Positions 27,771-37,574 of a stretch of DNA of 64,000 nt are shown piece by piece (the first letter of the stretch is position 1; every line of letters starts with the position of its first letter). The notes under the pieces are model-generated. The model was given only the letters and a program-made list of their open reading frames with translations, had not been told where the DNA came from and ran no database searches. The DNA is from Peribacillus simplex. Lineage in GTDB: Bacteria; Bacillota; Bacilli; Bacillales; DSM-1321. Made by a program: the position numbers and the translations under genes. The stretch covers positions 1,116,001-1,180,000 of the forward strand of contig NZ_FTMX01000001.1 of the NCBI RefSeq assembly GCF_900156045.1, in the 5' to 3' direction.

Positions 27771-29263
27771 TGAATGAAGCCCTGCTTGTTATCCTTTTCT
27801 TTCTGGTTCTGTGTATTTGGTTAGGGCTTCAAGCTCGAAAAGGTAAAAATATGAGTTTGGAACAATGGGCTATAGGCGGAAGGGGTTTCGGCAGCTTTTT
27901 GCTCTTCTTCTTGATAGCAGGTGAAATGTTTACGACCTATACGTTTTTGGGGGCAAGCGGCGGAGCTTATAGATCTGGTATGCCTCCTGCCTTATACGCT
28001 TTCAATTGCTTCTATTTTGTAATCGCCTATTGGCTGTTGCCGCCTATTTGGAGATATGCAAAAAAAAATAATGTCATCTCTCAATCTGATTTTTATGATA
28101 AAAAGTACAATAGTCCGGCTTTAGGAGTTCTTGTGGCGGTAATTAGCGTCATTTCAATTATTCCATATCTGATCATGCAGTTGAAAGGGTTAGGAATTAT
28201 CGTATCGGAAGCCTCCTATGGGTCCATTTCTCCAAATGTGGCTATAGTCGTAAGTGTCATTGCGATCACAATTTATGTAACTGCTTCAGGGATGCATGGG
28301 GTAGCGTGGACCGCGGTCATTAAAGATATCATGATTCTGACTGTTGTCGTCTTCATGGGGATTTATTTTCCACTTCATTATTACGGTGGTTTACAGCCGA
28401 TGTTTGAAGCAATCGATACGGCAAAACAAGGTTTTTTGATTTTCCCGGAACAAGGTTTGAGTATCTCTTGGTTTATTTCAGCTACGATCATGACGGCACT
28501 GGCATTCTATATGTTTCCTCATATGTTGGCGGGAGTATTCTCTGCAAAAAGTCCAAAATCACTTCGTTGGAATGCTGGGGTTATGCCAATTTATCAAGTA
28601 ATCATCATTTTTTCGTTATTTATTGGTTTTTCTGCGATTCTCCAAGTTCCGAATTTACAGGGGGCAGAAACAGACTTAGCTTTATTTAAACTGGCGAAGA
28701 TGTCATTTGATCCCTGGTTTGTAGGGGTTATTGGAGCATCAGGGGCGATGGCCGCCCTTATACCTAGTTCACTCGTGTTGACGGCCACTGCCACGATACT
28801 TTCCAAGAATGTTTATAAGGTGTGGAGGCCGAATACATCAGATGAACAGCTTCAAAGACTGAGCAGGATGTTAGTGCCTGCCATTTCCATAGTGACTCTA
28901 TATTTTACGTTTAATGGCGGGGAGTCGATTTTTACGCTGTATCTTATGGCATATAGCTTCATGGCACAGTTGTTCCCCGCATTATTTTTTAGTTTGTGGA
29001 AAAAGAACCCTGTTACCGTTCAAGGAGCTTTTGCCGGAATGATCGTTGGAATTCTAATTGTCATATACTCGACTACTTCAGGTACGACACTTGCTACTTT
29101 ATTTCCATCTCTACCGCAAGCAATACAAGATCTTGATGTAGGGTTAGCTGTATTACTCATCAACATTGCAGTAACTTTGGGAGTGAGTGCCGTTACAAGA
29201 AAAACATCAATTGGGATGGAAGAAGATAATAAACAAGCTTCAGGAATGGACAAAACTAGTTAA
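27770..29263 (+). CDS. Sodium:solute symporter (SSS family)
   Basis: A 497-residue membrane transporter with about 13 helices of the LeuT fold, related to pantothenate/monocarboxylate/proline symporters. Family features include the N-terminal GGRGFG segment followed by GEMFTTYTFLGASG, and a polar C-terminal tail. It should import an organic acid or zwitterion with Na+. Position in the operon, coupled to DUF3311 and next to oxo-acid enzymes, suggests it imports the pathway substrate. The substrate itself is not readable. Confidence 0.88.
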   Translation: MNEALLVILFFLVLCIWLGLQARKGKNMSLEQWAIGGRGFGSFLLFFLIAGEMFTTYTFLGASGGAYRSGMPPALYAFNCFYFVIAYWLLPPIWRYAKKNNVISQSDFYDKKYNSPALGVLVAVISVISIIPYLIMQLKGLGIIVSEASYGSISPNVAIVVSVIAITIYVTASGMHGVAWTAVIKDIMILTVVVFMGIYFPLHYYGGLQPMFEAIDTAKQGFLIFPEQGLSISWFISATIMTALAFYMFPHMLAGVFSAKSPKSLRWNAGVMPIYQVIIIFSLFIGFSAILQVPNLQGAETDLALFKLAKMSFDPWFVGVIGASGAMAALIPSSLVLTATATILSKNVYKVWRPNTSDEQLQRLSRMLVPAISIVTLYFTFNGGESIFTLYLMAYSFMAQLFPALFFSLWKKNPVTVQGAFAGMIVGILIVIYSTTSGTTLATLFPSLPQAIQDLDVGLAVLLINIAVTLGVSAVTRKTSIGMEEDNKQASGMDKTS

Positions 29264-29346
29264 ATGATAGTGGGAATGAGTCCAATTTTAATATAATCAT
29301 AAATTACTAGAACAATAACACGTACTTGAAAGCGGGAGGCTTGATT

Positions 29347-31011
29347 ATGAAAGTCAGTGGAGGAAGAGCAGTCGTAGAAGTAATGGCTAAAGAAGGGGTA
29401 AAAAAAGCTTTTTGTGTACCAGGTGAAAGTTATTTAAGTGTAATGGATGCACTATATCAACATCCTGAAATAGAACTTATTTCCGCCAGGCATGAAGGGG
29501 GTGCCTCTTTTATGGCGGAAGGGTATGCCAAGGCTTCGGGAGAGGTGGGGGTTTGTATGGCAACGCGTGGAGTTGGTGCTACAAACTTAGCTATCGGCAT
29601 TCATACTGCTGCCCAAGACTCAACCCCTTTGGTTGCGCTTATTGGCCAAGTCGAACGTCCTTTTAAAGAAAAGGAAGCATTCCAGGAGGTGAATTTGACG
29701 GGTTTTTTCAGTCATTTATGTAAATGGACGGTAGAGATCGATCGTGTGGAAAGGATCCCGGAATTATTGCAACGGGCGTTCCATATTGCGCGATCGGGGC
29801 GTCCGGGCCCTGTATTGGTGGCTTTGCCGCATGACATGTTAGAAGATGAGGCAGAGTTGAACATAAATCCTTCTTATCGCTCGCTTCCTCCTCAACCGCA
29901 TATGGAAGTTGTGAAGCAGGCGATGGATATGATACGAAACGCGGAGCGTCCTGTATTGATTGCTGGTGGAGGTGTGATTCATGCTAAGGCCAACAGGTTG
30001 CTTGTACAGTTTGTGGAGGCAATGAAACTTCCTGTCATTACAGCTTTCCGGCGATTTGACGCGTTTCCGAACTCACATCCTTGCTATGCGGGATGGCTTG
30101 GGTTTGGGACACCACAATATTTACTTGATGCAATCCGCGATGCAGATGTAGTTTTGGCATTGGGGACACGATTCTCTCAAGTAGGAACACAAGATTACAC
30201 CTTGCTTTCTAAAAATTCAAAGCTGATCCATGTGGATATTTGTCCCGATATTTTTGGTAAAGTATATGCACCTTTTCTTGCCATTGAAGCGGATGCCAAG
30301 AGCTTCCTGGAAAAAGCACTGCAAGCGCCAGAACCAGGATCTATTATTTCAAGCGAAGACCATTTGAAAGAATTGCATGATAAATATATGGAATTTTCTG
30401 AAACAAAAGCCGACTACACAGAAGACTTCGTGGATATGGACGGATTGATGCATGATCTTGCCGTCTGTCTGCCGAAGGATACCATCATTACAAATGATGC
30501 TGGCAACTTTTTCGGATGGCTATCTAGATATTACCGTTTCGAACAAGAAAACACATACGTAGGGCCGACGTCGGGTGCGATGGGATACGGACTGCCCGCT
30601 GCTATTGGGGCAAAGCTGGCGCAGCCTCACAAACATGTTGTATCAATTTCTGGAGATGGCGGCTTTATGATGACTCTCCAAGAGATTGAAACCGCTGTAC
30701 GGTATAAAATTCCGACCATATCAATTGTTGTCAACAACAATATTTACGGGACAATTCGTGTACATCAAGAAAGTCATTTTCCAAATCGGGTCGTTGGAAC
30801 TGACTTGTCTAATCCTGATTTTGCCGAATTGGCACGATTATTTGGAGCACATGGTGAAAAGGTTGAAAAAAATAGTGATTTTGCGCCAGCGCTGCAAAGG
30901 GCGATTGCTTCTGGGCTGCCGGCTGTAATCGAGGTTGCAGTCAATCCAAAGATCTTATCTGTAGGCCAAGATAAGAAAGAAGTACACGAAAAGCTAGTGT
31001 CAAACAATTAA
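29347..31011 (+). CDS. Thiamine-diphosphate-dependent decarboxylase/synthase (acetolactate synthase-like)
   Basis: A 554-residue ThDP enzyme with all three domains. The N-terminal PYR domain has the catalytic glutamate in SARHEGGASFMAEGYA, the central domain follows, and the C-terminal PP domain has the cofactor motif GDGGFMMTLQEIETA ending VVNNN. Family members cleave or join 2-oxo acids: acetolactate synthase, benzoylformate decarboxylase, benzaldehyde lyase. With an amino-acid dehydrogenase, a hydroxyacid dehydrogenase and an aldehyde dehydrogenase in the same operon, decarboxylation of a 2-oxo acid to an aldehyde is the likeliest role. No small regulatory ilvH-like subunit is present. The start is ATG 29347 behind GCGGGAGG. 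Confidence 0.88.
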   Translation: MKVSGGRAVVEVMAKEGVKKAFCVPGESYLSVMDALYQHPEIELISARHEGGASFMAEGYAKASGEVGVCMATRGVGATNLAIGIHTAAQDSTPLVALIGQVERPFKEKEAFQEVNLTGFFSHLCKWTVEIDRVERIPELLQRAFHIARSGRPGPVLVALPHDMLEDEAELNINPSYRSLPPQPHMEVVKQAMDMIRNAERPVLIAGGGVIHAKANRLLVQFVEAMKLPVITAFRRFDAFPNSHPCYAGWLGFGTPQYLLDAIRDADVVLALGTRFSQVGTQDYTLLSKNSKLIHVDICPDIFGKVYAPFLAIEADAKSFLEKALQAPEPGSIISSEDHLKELHDKYMEFSETKADYTEDFVDMDGLMHDLAVCLPKDTIITNDAGNFFGWLSRYYRFEQENTYVGPTSGAMGYGLPAAIGAKLAQPHKHVVSISGDGGFMMTLQEIETAVRYKIPTISIVVNNNIYGTIRVHQESHFPNRVVGTDLSNPDFAELARLFGAHGEKVEKNSDFAPALQRAIASGLPAVIEVAVNPKILSVGQDKKEVHEKLVSNN

Positions 31012-31096
31012 TTGCCGGCATGACTGCTTTGGTATTGTTTGCATTGGAAGATAGCAGGAACCAATAAAAGTAGGATATTCAAGGGAGGTTTCATAG

Positions 31097-32278
31097 TTGT
31101 TAAAACCATATTTAGTTGTGGAATGGAATGATACGGAAACGGATGCTAAAGGCTGGCTGGTCGTCCATAACTTTGTAAAAGGCTACACAGGCGGCGGTAC
31201 AAGAATGCACCCAACGGTTACAAGAGAAGAGGTCGAAAGGCTGGCCGAGGCCATGGCTTATAAGTATGTTGCCTGTGAGTCTGAGACGACTGGCGGTTGT
31301 AAAGCGGGCATTGCCTATGATTATAAGGCGCCAGACGCATATGCGGTGTTAAGAAGATTTCTGATTGCGATGATGCCTTATATAGATATAGGGGTATCTT
31401 TAGGCAGTGATTTAGGTACCAAATATGAAGATGTGCTCAAAATATTTAATGAATTTGGTATTGATATCCCACTAACGAAATCAATGAAGCAGAATCCGAA
31501 TGTTCTGCAAGGCATAAAAGACTTCGATGAATTGTTGACGACAAAAATCGATGGGCTGTTTATAAACGATGTCGTAACAGGCTATGGTGTGGCATTTTCC
31601 GCAGATGAGGCGTGGAAATTTAAAAGCGGAAAAGGTGGAGCGAGAGTTGTCATTCAAGGATTCGGCTGTGTAGGGGCAAGCTGTGCATTGAAAATGTCCC
31701 AGTTAGGTTATAAAGTCGTGGGAATTTCCGATGCAGCTCTTTTGGTAACGTGTGAAGCAGGATTAGATGTCCAAAAGCTCATTGATCATAAGAATATGTA
31801 CGGAGAAATGGATAAAGCCTTTTTTGAACCGCATTATGACGTAAGACCGAACACGGAATGGCTCGACATAGAGTGCGACATTTTAATTCCGTCCGCACTG
31901 GAGGATGTCATCCACATATCTAATGCTAAAAGCGTAAAAGCGAGCTTGATTGTGGAGGCGGCAAACATTCCCCTTTCTTCTGAGGGAGACGAAATCATAA
32001 AACAAAGAGGAATTGATGTTGTCAATGATTTTGTTGCCAACCTGGGGGCGATAAGATTTTATGATGCGGTTATTTTCGGACTAGTTAAACCAAATCCACA
32101 AGCTGTCGTTGATGATATTGAAAAACTATGCAGGAAAAATACGTATCACTTGTTTACACAAGCTAAAAACCAAAATAAATATCAAAGAGAAGTAGCTTAT
32201 GAAATATTTAAACCGACAATCAGCGACTTACCGGAATTTGCAGAGCCTTCCGAAGCGTTATCGGGGAACTCTCGTTAA
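31097..32278 (+). CDS. Glu/Leu/Phe/Val-family amino-acid dehydrogenase
   Basis: A 393-residue NAD(P)-dependent oxidative deaminase. The substrate-domain signature GGGTRMHPTVTREEVERLA and the catalytic lysine in TTGGCKAGI are visible. The nucleotide domain carries VVIQGFGCVGASCALKMSQLG. The segment where GluDH has KDIPAPD reads SLGSDLGTKYEDV, so it is not an ordinary glutamate dehydrogenase. A substrate other than Glu is likely, giving a 2-oxo acid that the ThDP enzyme next door could use. The start is TTG 31097, 8 bases after GGGAGG. Confidence 0.85.
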   Translation: MLKPYLVVEWNDTETDAKGWLVVHNFVKGYTGGGTRMHPTVTREEVERLAEAMAYKYVACESETTGGCKAGIAYDYKAPDAYAVLRRFLIAMMPYIDIGVSLGSDLGTKYEDVLKIFNEFGIDIPLTKSMKQNPNVLQGIKDFDELLTTKIDGLFINDVVTGYGVAFSADEAWKFKSGKGGARVVIQGFGCVGASCALKMSQLGYKVVGISDAALLVTCEAGLDVQKLIDHKNMYGEMDKAFFEPHYDVRPNTEWLDIECDILIPSALEDVIHISNAKSVKASLIVEAANIPLSSEGDEIIKQRGIDVVNDFVANLGAIRFYDAVIFGLVKPNPQAVVDDIEKLCRKNTYHLFTQAKNQNKYQREVAYEIFKPTISDLPEFAEPSEALSGNSR

Positions 32279-32336
32279 CTTTTGTTAATCAAAAAAGTGT
32301 TTAGGCAGTTTATCGATTAGAAACGGGGGGGAATTC

Positions 32337-33767
32337 ATGCAAGCAGAACATGAAAATCAACCAAAAGAATTACAGCGCTCAATGAAGAGTAGACATTTAT
32401 TCATGCTCTCCTTAGGTGGGATAATTGGAACAGGTCTTTTCCTGGGATCAGGATATGCAATCGGTGAAGCTGGACCCTTAGGAGCGATTGTTGCCTATTT
32501 AGTCGGTGGTTTGTTAATGTACTTGGCGATGATTTGTCTTGGTGAATTATCGGTAGTGATGCCTGTGTCCGGTTCCTTTCAGGTCCATGCAACGAAATTC
32601 ATTGGACCTGCCACTGGTTTTGTCATTGGCTGGATTTACTGGCTGAGCTGGGCTCTTTATGTAGGCTTGGAATTCGTAGCGGCCGGTTTGCTCATGACTA
32701 GATGGTTTCCCGATATACCAGTATGGATATGGTGTGTGATATTTACGGTACTTTTATTCTCTATAAATGCATTAACAACGAGAAGTTTCGCAGAGACAGA
32801 ATATTGGTTCTCCGGAATTAAAGTACTTGCCGTTATTCTATTCATAATTATCGGTGCGGCAGCGATGTTTGGCTGGATTCAAATGGAGGATGCACAACCC
32901 GCCCCGTTCTTTTCCAATTTTATAGGTGATGGACTATTCCCTACAGGTTTCACGGGTGTGTTTATTTCGATGATGACAGTCGTATATGCATTCCAGGGAT
33001 CGGAAATCATGGGTGTTGCAGCAGGAGAGACGGAAAACCCGCAACATAGCATTCCGAGAGCGATTAGAAACATCGTAATACGTGTGCTGCTTTTCTATGT
33101 ACTGGCAATCTTTGTTCTATCGGCTATCGTTCCGTGGCAAGAAGTCGGAGTACTGGAAAGCCCATTTGTTACCGTGTTTGAAATGGTAGGCATTCCTTAT
33201 GCAGCTGACATTATGAATTTTGTAATATTGACTGCGGTACTCTCTGTTGGGAACACGGGACTGTTTGCTTGTACCAGAATCCTTTTCTCCCTTTCCCAAA
33301 ATGGTATGGCGCATTCTGCATTTGGAAAGCTCAATCGGCGCGGTGTACCGTTTAATGCCTTACTCGTCACCATGGTCTTTGCCTTGCTGTCGCTACTTAC
33401 TAGTGTAGTAGCGGAAGAAACGTTATTTGTTGTGCTACTTTCCATAAGCGGGGTTGGCGGGGTGCTTACTTGGATAGCGATTGCGTTCGCACAGTATAGA
33501 TTCCGTAAACAGTATATCAGAGCAGGCGGAAAGGTTGAAGATCTGAAGTTTAGAGTACCTTTCTTCCCATTTGTCCCTATTCTCTGCATACTTATGTGTC
33601 TAGGCATTTTCGTGTTCACCGCATATGATCCGACACAGCGAACTTCGTTGTATTGGGGTTTAGGTTTCGTCGTTGCTAGCTATATATTTTACTATTTTAG
33701 ATATACGAGAAGGAAAATAGAGGTGCCGGCATTATCGAATGAACCGCCCAATGACTTTGTCCAATAG
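32337..33767 (+). CDS. Amino-acid permease (APC superfamily, AAT type)
   Basis: A 476-residue, 12-helix permease starting ELQRSMKSRHLFMLSLGG followed by GIIGTGLFLGSG. This is the classic first-helix signature of the amino acid transporter family (GabP, LysP, AnsP relatives). It carries a cationic-neutral type consensus around ETENPQHSIPRAI. It imports an amino acid by proton symport. Its location between the amino-acid dehydrogenase and the aldehyde dehydrogenase genes suggests it brings in the dehydrogenase substrate. The start is ATG 32337 behind a G-run ribosome site. Confidence 0.88.
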   Translation: MQAEHENQPKELQRSMKSRHLFMLSLGGIIGTGLFLGSGYAIGEAGPLGAIVAYLVGGLLMYLAMICLGELSVVMPVSGSFQVHATKFIGPATGFVIGWIYWLSWALYVGLEFVAAGLLMTRWFPDIPVWIWCVIFTVLLFSINALTTRSFAETEYWFSGIKVLAVILFIIIGAAAMFGWIQMEDAQPAPFFSNFIGDGLFPTGFTGVFISMMTVVYAFQGSEIMGVAAGETENPQHSIPRAIRNIVIRVLLFYVLAIFVLSAIVPWQEVGVLESPFVTVFEMVGIPYAADIMNFVILTAVLSVGNTGLFACTRILFSLSQNGMAHSAFGKLNRRGVPFNALLVTMVFALLSLLTSVVAEETLFVVLLSISGVGGVLTWIAIAFAQYRFRKQYIRAGGKVEDLKFRVPFFPFVPILCILMCLGIFVFTAYDPTQRTSLYWGLGFVVASYIFYYFRYTRRKIEVPALSNEPPNDFVQ

Positions 33768-33899
33768 GGATTATTCTTAATATGCCCGACAAAAGAAATC
33801 GTTCGAGATGCAGGGATCGTTGAAGGATCCATTTAGAAGTTCCGGTTATAAGAAAAACTATGATTGAAAAGTAGAAAAATAGAATACGGAGGAAATATT

Positions 33900-35342
33900 A
33901 TGCGTTACTTAAATTATATTAACGGAAAATGGCAAGAACCAACTACAGGGGAGTACAAGGAAAACCTTAGTCCCCATAATGGAGAGAATTTAGGAGAATT
34001 TCCATCTAGCTCGGCGGCTGATTTACATGATGCAGTGGCTGCCGCAAAAAATTCATTTCCTGCTTGGAAAAAACTATCGTTTCAGCAAAGGGCTTCATAC
34101 TTGCAGAAAGCAGCTGAAATTTTGAAAAAGAATATGCAGGAAGTGGGTCAGGATTTGATAAAGGAAGAAGGAAAAACATTTCTGGAAGGGATGGGGGAAG
34201 CCAATCGAGCTGCCAGCATTCTTGAATATTATGCTGCTGAAGCCCGGCAGCCACTCGGGGAAGTAATTCCTTCAGCGAATGCCAATACATTTTTATACAC
34301 TACCCGTACCCCTCTCGGACCGGTGGGGTTGATTACACCATGGAACTTTCCAATTGCCATCCCTGTGTGGAAATTGGCGCCTGCCCTGATTTACGGGAAT
34401 ACAGTCGTGATTAAACCGGCTGATCTTACACCTAAGTCGGTTTATCATGTGATAAAAGCATTTGATGAAGCGGGAATTCCGGCCGGAGTCATTAATTGTG
34501 TATTCGGAAGGGGGTCCGTCATTGGTGCTGCATTAGTGGAGCATCCTGATGTGAAGGCAATATCTTTTACTGGTTCGAATCAAGTAGGTCAGCAAATCCA
34601 AAAACAAGCCATTGAACATGGGAAGAAAGTGCAAGTGGAAATGGGAGGGAAAAACCCGCTCGTCGTATTAGCTGATGCTGATCTAGAAAAAGCAGTGGAA
34701 ATCGCTGTAGGCGGAGCCTTTAAGTCCACTGGGCAAAAATGTACAGCCACCAGCAGGGTGATTGTCGAAGAAGGAATATATGAAGCATTCCGGGACCGTC
34801 TTGTCGCCCGTACGAAAGAATTAAAGGTAGGTAACCCGCTCAACGAAGAAACATTTATCGGTCCCGCTGTATCTAGATCACAACGCGATGGCGTGCTTGA
34901 AATGATTGATGCTGGGAAATCAGAAGCAACGTTATTGTGTGGAGGAGAGGTTCCGACCGATGAGGAATTGGCGAACGGTTATTATGTACGACCGGCTATC
35001 TTTGAAAATGTTGCCCAGCATGCCCGCATTGCACGTGAAGAAATCTTTGGACCAGTCATCGCACTGTTTAAGGCAGGAAATTATGAGGATGCAGTTAAGA
35101 TGGCGAATGATTCCGAATATGGATTGAGCGCAGCAATTTGCACGAATAATTTAACGGCGGCTCAAAAGTTTATTGAAGATGTCGAAGTGGGTCTTGTCCA
35201 TGTCAATTCGGAAACAGCAGGAACTGAGCCGCAAATGCCATTTGGCGGATGTAAAAATTCAAGTGCAGGCAGCCGTGAACAAGGGAAGAGTGCCGTTGAA
35301 TTTTATACAGAAGTCAAGACAGTCTATATGGATCGGGTATAA
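33900..35342 (+). CDS. NAD(P)-dependent aldehyde dehydrogenase
   Basis: A 480-residue aldehyde dehydrogenase. The catalytic cysteine is in KSTGQKCTATSRV, the general base Glu in VQVEMGGKNPL, and the cofactor loop in SFTGSNQVGQQI. It is closest by eye to succinate- or 2-oxoglutarate-semialdehyde dehydrogenases, but the substrate is not certain. In this operon it should oxidise the aldehyde released by the ThDP enzyme. The frame is open from 33864; the ACGGAGGA site sets the start at ATG 33900. Confidence 0.92.
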   Translation: MRYLNYINGKWQEPTTGEYKENLSPHNGENLGEFPSSSAADLHDAVAAAKNSFPAWKKLSFQQRASYLQKAAEILKKNMQEVGQDLIKEEGKTFLEGMGEANRAASILEYYAAEARQPLGEVIPSANANTFLYTTRTPLGPVGLITPWNFPIAIPVWKLAPALIYGNTVVIKPADLTPKSVYHVIKAFDEAGIPAGVINCVFGRGSVIGAALVEHPDVKAISFTGSNQVGQQIQKQAIEHGKKVQVEMGGKNPLVVLADADLEKAVEIAVGGAFKSTGQKCTATSRVIVEEGIYEAFRDRLVARTKELKVGNPLNEETFIGPAVSRSQRDGVLEMIDAGKSEATLLCGGEVPTDEELANGYYVRPAIFENVAQHARIAREEIFGPVIALFKAGNYEDAVKMANDSEYGLSAAICTNNLTAAQKFIEDVEVGLVHVNSETAGTEPQMPFGGCKNSSAGSREQGKSAVEFYTEVKTVYMDRV

Positions 35343-35407
35343 GAACAAATTATACCAAGCGTTTTTAAACTTTTAAATTAGATTATAATTCAGGAGGGAT
35401 CTTCAAT

Positions 35408-36439
35408 ATGTCCACTAAAGAAAATGTACAGTTCAGCCCTACACTCCCATATTCACGGTATGTCGATCCAGAGGTATTCAATGAAGAAAGAAAAAAAATC
35501 TTTAGAAAGAGTTGGATATTGGCAGGGCATGCAAGCCAAGTTGAAAAAGTGGGCGATTTCATGACATTGGATATCGCTGGAGAGCCCATTATCGTTTCTC
35601 ACGGTCCTGATGGTGAACTGCGAGCTTTTTACAATATTTGCCCTCATCGCGGAATGAAAGTAGAAAACTCCGATAAAGGAAATAAAAAAATTTTACAATG
35701 CGGATACCATGGATGGACGTTCAAATTAGATGGAAGTGTAAATAGAGCTCCTAATTTTAAAACGAATGAATTGGGCATACACAGCTGTATGAAATCCATA
35801 CGCTTAGAAGTTCAGAATGCCATGATTTTTGTCAATCTAGACAAAAATGCACCTTCCATGGCAAAAGCATATCAGGAATTTTTAGAGGAAATGAAAGAGT
35901 ATCCCTTCTTTGATTCACTGAAACTAGTTAGGGAAACCCGCCGTGTAGTTAAAGCTAACTGGAAAGCTGTTGTTGACAATTACCTTGAATGTGATCATTG
36001 TTCCATTGCTCATCCTGGCTTTGCAAAATCTTTTGATTTATCAAACTTTTGCACAACGACACACGACAAATTCACCTATCAATATATGACCGTAAGCAAG
36101 AATGGTGAGGGTGACCAAGCACGTTTTTATTGGGTTTGGCCAAATATGATGATTAACGTTTATCCAGGAGACGGGAATGTGAATACCATTCAAGTAATTC
36201 CTGTTGATGCTGAGACGTCGTTAGGTATTTATCGTGATTACTCCCTCGATGAAAAAACAACCATAGAAAAAGAAGAATATTTTAAATTTGTTGATCAAGT
36301 ACGGCAGGAAGATTTTGAACTGGTGGAAAAATTGCAAAAAGGATTAAGTTCCGAGGCATTTACAAATGGTATCTTCTCTCCAACTGAACATGCTGCAGTT
36401 TATTTTCATGAACTTATTGATAATAACCTCCAGAACTAA
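35408..36439 (+). CDS. Rieske non-heme iron oxygenase, alpha subunit
   Basis: A 343-residue oxygenase component. The Rieske [2Fe-2S] ligands are Cys78, His80 (CPHRG), Cys98 and His101 (CGYHGW). The mononuclear iron site shows His197 and His202 in ECDHCSIAH, with a distal Asp near RQEDFELVEK. The residue three before His197, normally a bridging Asp, is Glu194. From memory, Glu at this place is seen in the carnitine/quaternary-amine oxygenase group (CntA). No reductase or ferredoxin gene is in the operon, so electrons must come from elsewhere. The substrate is unknown; hydroxylation or N-demethylation are both possible. Confidence 0.9.
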   Translation: MSTKENVQFSPTLPYSRYVDPEVFNEERKKIFRKSWILAGHASQVEKVGDFMTLDIAGEPIIVSHGPDGELRAFYNICPHRGMKVENSDKGNKKILQCGYHGWTFKLDGSVNRAPNFKTNELGIHSCMKSIRLEVQNAMIFVNLDKNAPSMAKAYQEFLEEMKEYPFFDSLKLVRETRRVVKANWKAVVDNYLECDHCSIAHPGFAKSFDLSNFCTTTHDKFTYQYMTVSKNGEGDQARFYWVWPNMMINVYPGDGNVNTIQVIPVDAETSLGIYRDYSLDEKTTIEKEEYFKFVDQVRQEDFELVEKLQKGLSSEAFTNGIFSPTEHAAVYFHELIDNNLQN

Positions 36440-36512
36440 CTAGCTGCCAATTGGAATGCACTTAAAAAAGAAACGTTATAGATAATATGTAAATTTAATA
36501 GCACTTAAGCAA

Positions 36513-36562
36513 ACAACCAGTATGATTCGGTAGTTTACCGGAGCATACTGGTTGTGTTGTTT
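36513..36562 (+). terminator. Terminator of the catabolic operon
   Basis: ACAACCAGTATG pairs perfectly with CATACTGGTTGT around a longer, partly paired loop; a T-rich stretch follows. It marks the end of the operon after the Rieske oxygenase gene. Confidence 0.8.
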
Positions 36563-36620
36563 TATTTGTGATGACTTTTTTGCTTATTTGAACGACCGAT
36601 AAAATTGAACTGCCTTTTAT

Positions 36621-37067
36621 TTATTCCGGGTGTGAGGATTTGTTCTTCCATTGTTGTTCTTCAGCAAGAAACTCAAAAAAAACATTCATGGCAGTAAGCG
36701 GATGCTCATTTACTCTTTTAAAGTAGTTACTTTTTCTGGCATCTGTTAAATAGCTGCTATTTTTGATTCTTTCCAACATGAATTTTTGACTCATTATCAC
36801 TATTTCTCTTTTGTTGTGTTTGTTTTCTTTTAATAGGGCAAATCCTACAGCTCCCACCAATGCATAGATTCCAAGTGCGATTTTCGAGATGGGTATGGAT
36901 TCGTTCTTAAATAAAAGAAAAAATAGATTAATGATGGAAAAGCCTATCAACACCGTCGAAAAAAAACCGTATTTCATATTTTTCTTCAACAAGGGGGACA
37001 GTTTTGATTGAAGTTGTTCGATTTCGGCTTGAATGAAGCCAGGTATATTATTTATTTTGATATTCAT
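36621..37067 (-). CDS. Membrane protein of the YwnF/DUF5392 type
   Basis: A 148-residue protein with an N-terminal amphipathic region (IPGFIQAEIEQLQSKLSPLLKK), two adjacent membrane helices (about 35-55 and 62-80) and a basic cytoplasmic C-terminal domain. It resembles the B. subtilis YwnF family by pattern; the function of that family is unknown to me. The frame opens at 37136, but TAAGGAGGAA directly before ATG 37067 fixes the start. Confidence 0.65.
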   Translation of the reverse strand: MNIKINNIPGFIQAEIEQLQSKLSPLLKKNMKYGFFSTVLIGFSIINLFFLLFKNESIPISKIALGIYALVGAVGFALLKENKHNKREIVIMSQKFMLERIKNSSYLTDARKSNYFKRVNEHPLTAMNVFFEFLAEEQQWKNKSSHPE

Positions 37068-37574
37068 TGTTTCCTCCTTATTATCTTGCATGAACCCAAT
37101 AAGTATATGGCACCAAAAAAAATTGTACCTATTCAATGAAACAGGAAAAGGAACCTGATAATATATATCTTATCGTTTGGAATCGTGTTTGTCATTTAAT
37201 ATATCCCATTGACTTTTTTAGGGAAAAGTATACGAAGTGATGTAGGTGATAAATGGAATGGGCAATTTATTTGTGTTGAACTAATCCAGATAGACAGCGT
37301 TCTTGCAGTATGAGGGAGGTGAATAAAGGTCATTTGCCTTAATATACACACAATGGTATAAATGATGAATGGATTATGGTAAAATGGTCCTCAAATGGAA
37401 GTAATTTTTTTCGTTTTTTCATCATTGATAGTTATGGATGGCCACCCTGCGCCTTTTTTTGTCATAAATACGTGACTATTGTGGTATTTTGTTCTTTTAA
37501 ATCGAGTTTTGGAACAAATCAATATATAATTAGAAAGCGAGATATTAGATTCAAAGATTAAGGAGGGACATAGA
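37068..37574. other. Intergenic interval without a gene call
   Basis: About 500 bases of AT-rich sequence between two divergent genes. I see no convincing coding frame; frames there lack ribosome sites. It should hold the two divergent promoters. Confidence 0.4.

Noticed and set aside
31097-32278. Assignment of the amino-acid dehydrogenase as a second glutamate dehydrogenase
   Set aside because: The segment around the catalytic Asp differs from RocG/GudB, and the operon context points to another substrate.
37376-37561. A 61-residue plus-strand frame before the SwrB-like gene
   Set aside because: No ribosome site; composition is typical of noncoding AT-rich sequence, and it occupies the expected promoter region.
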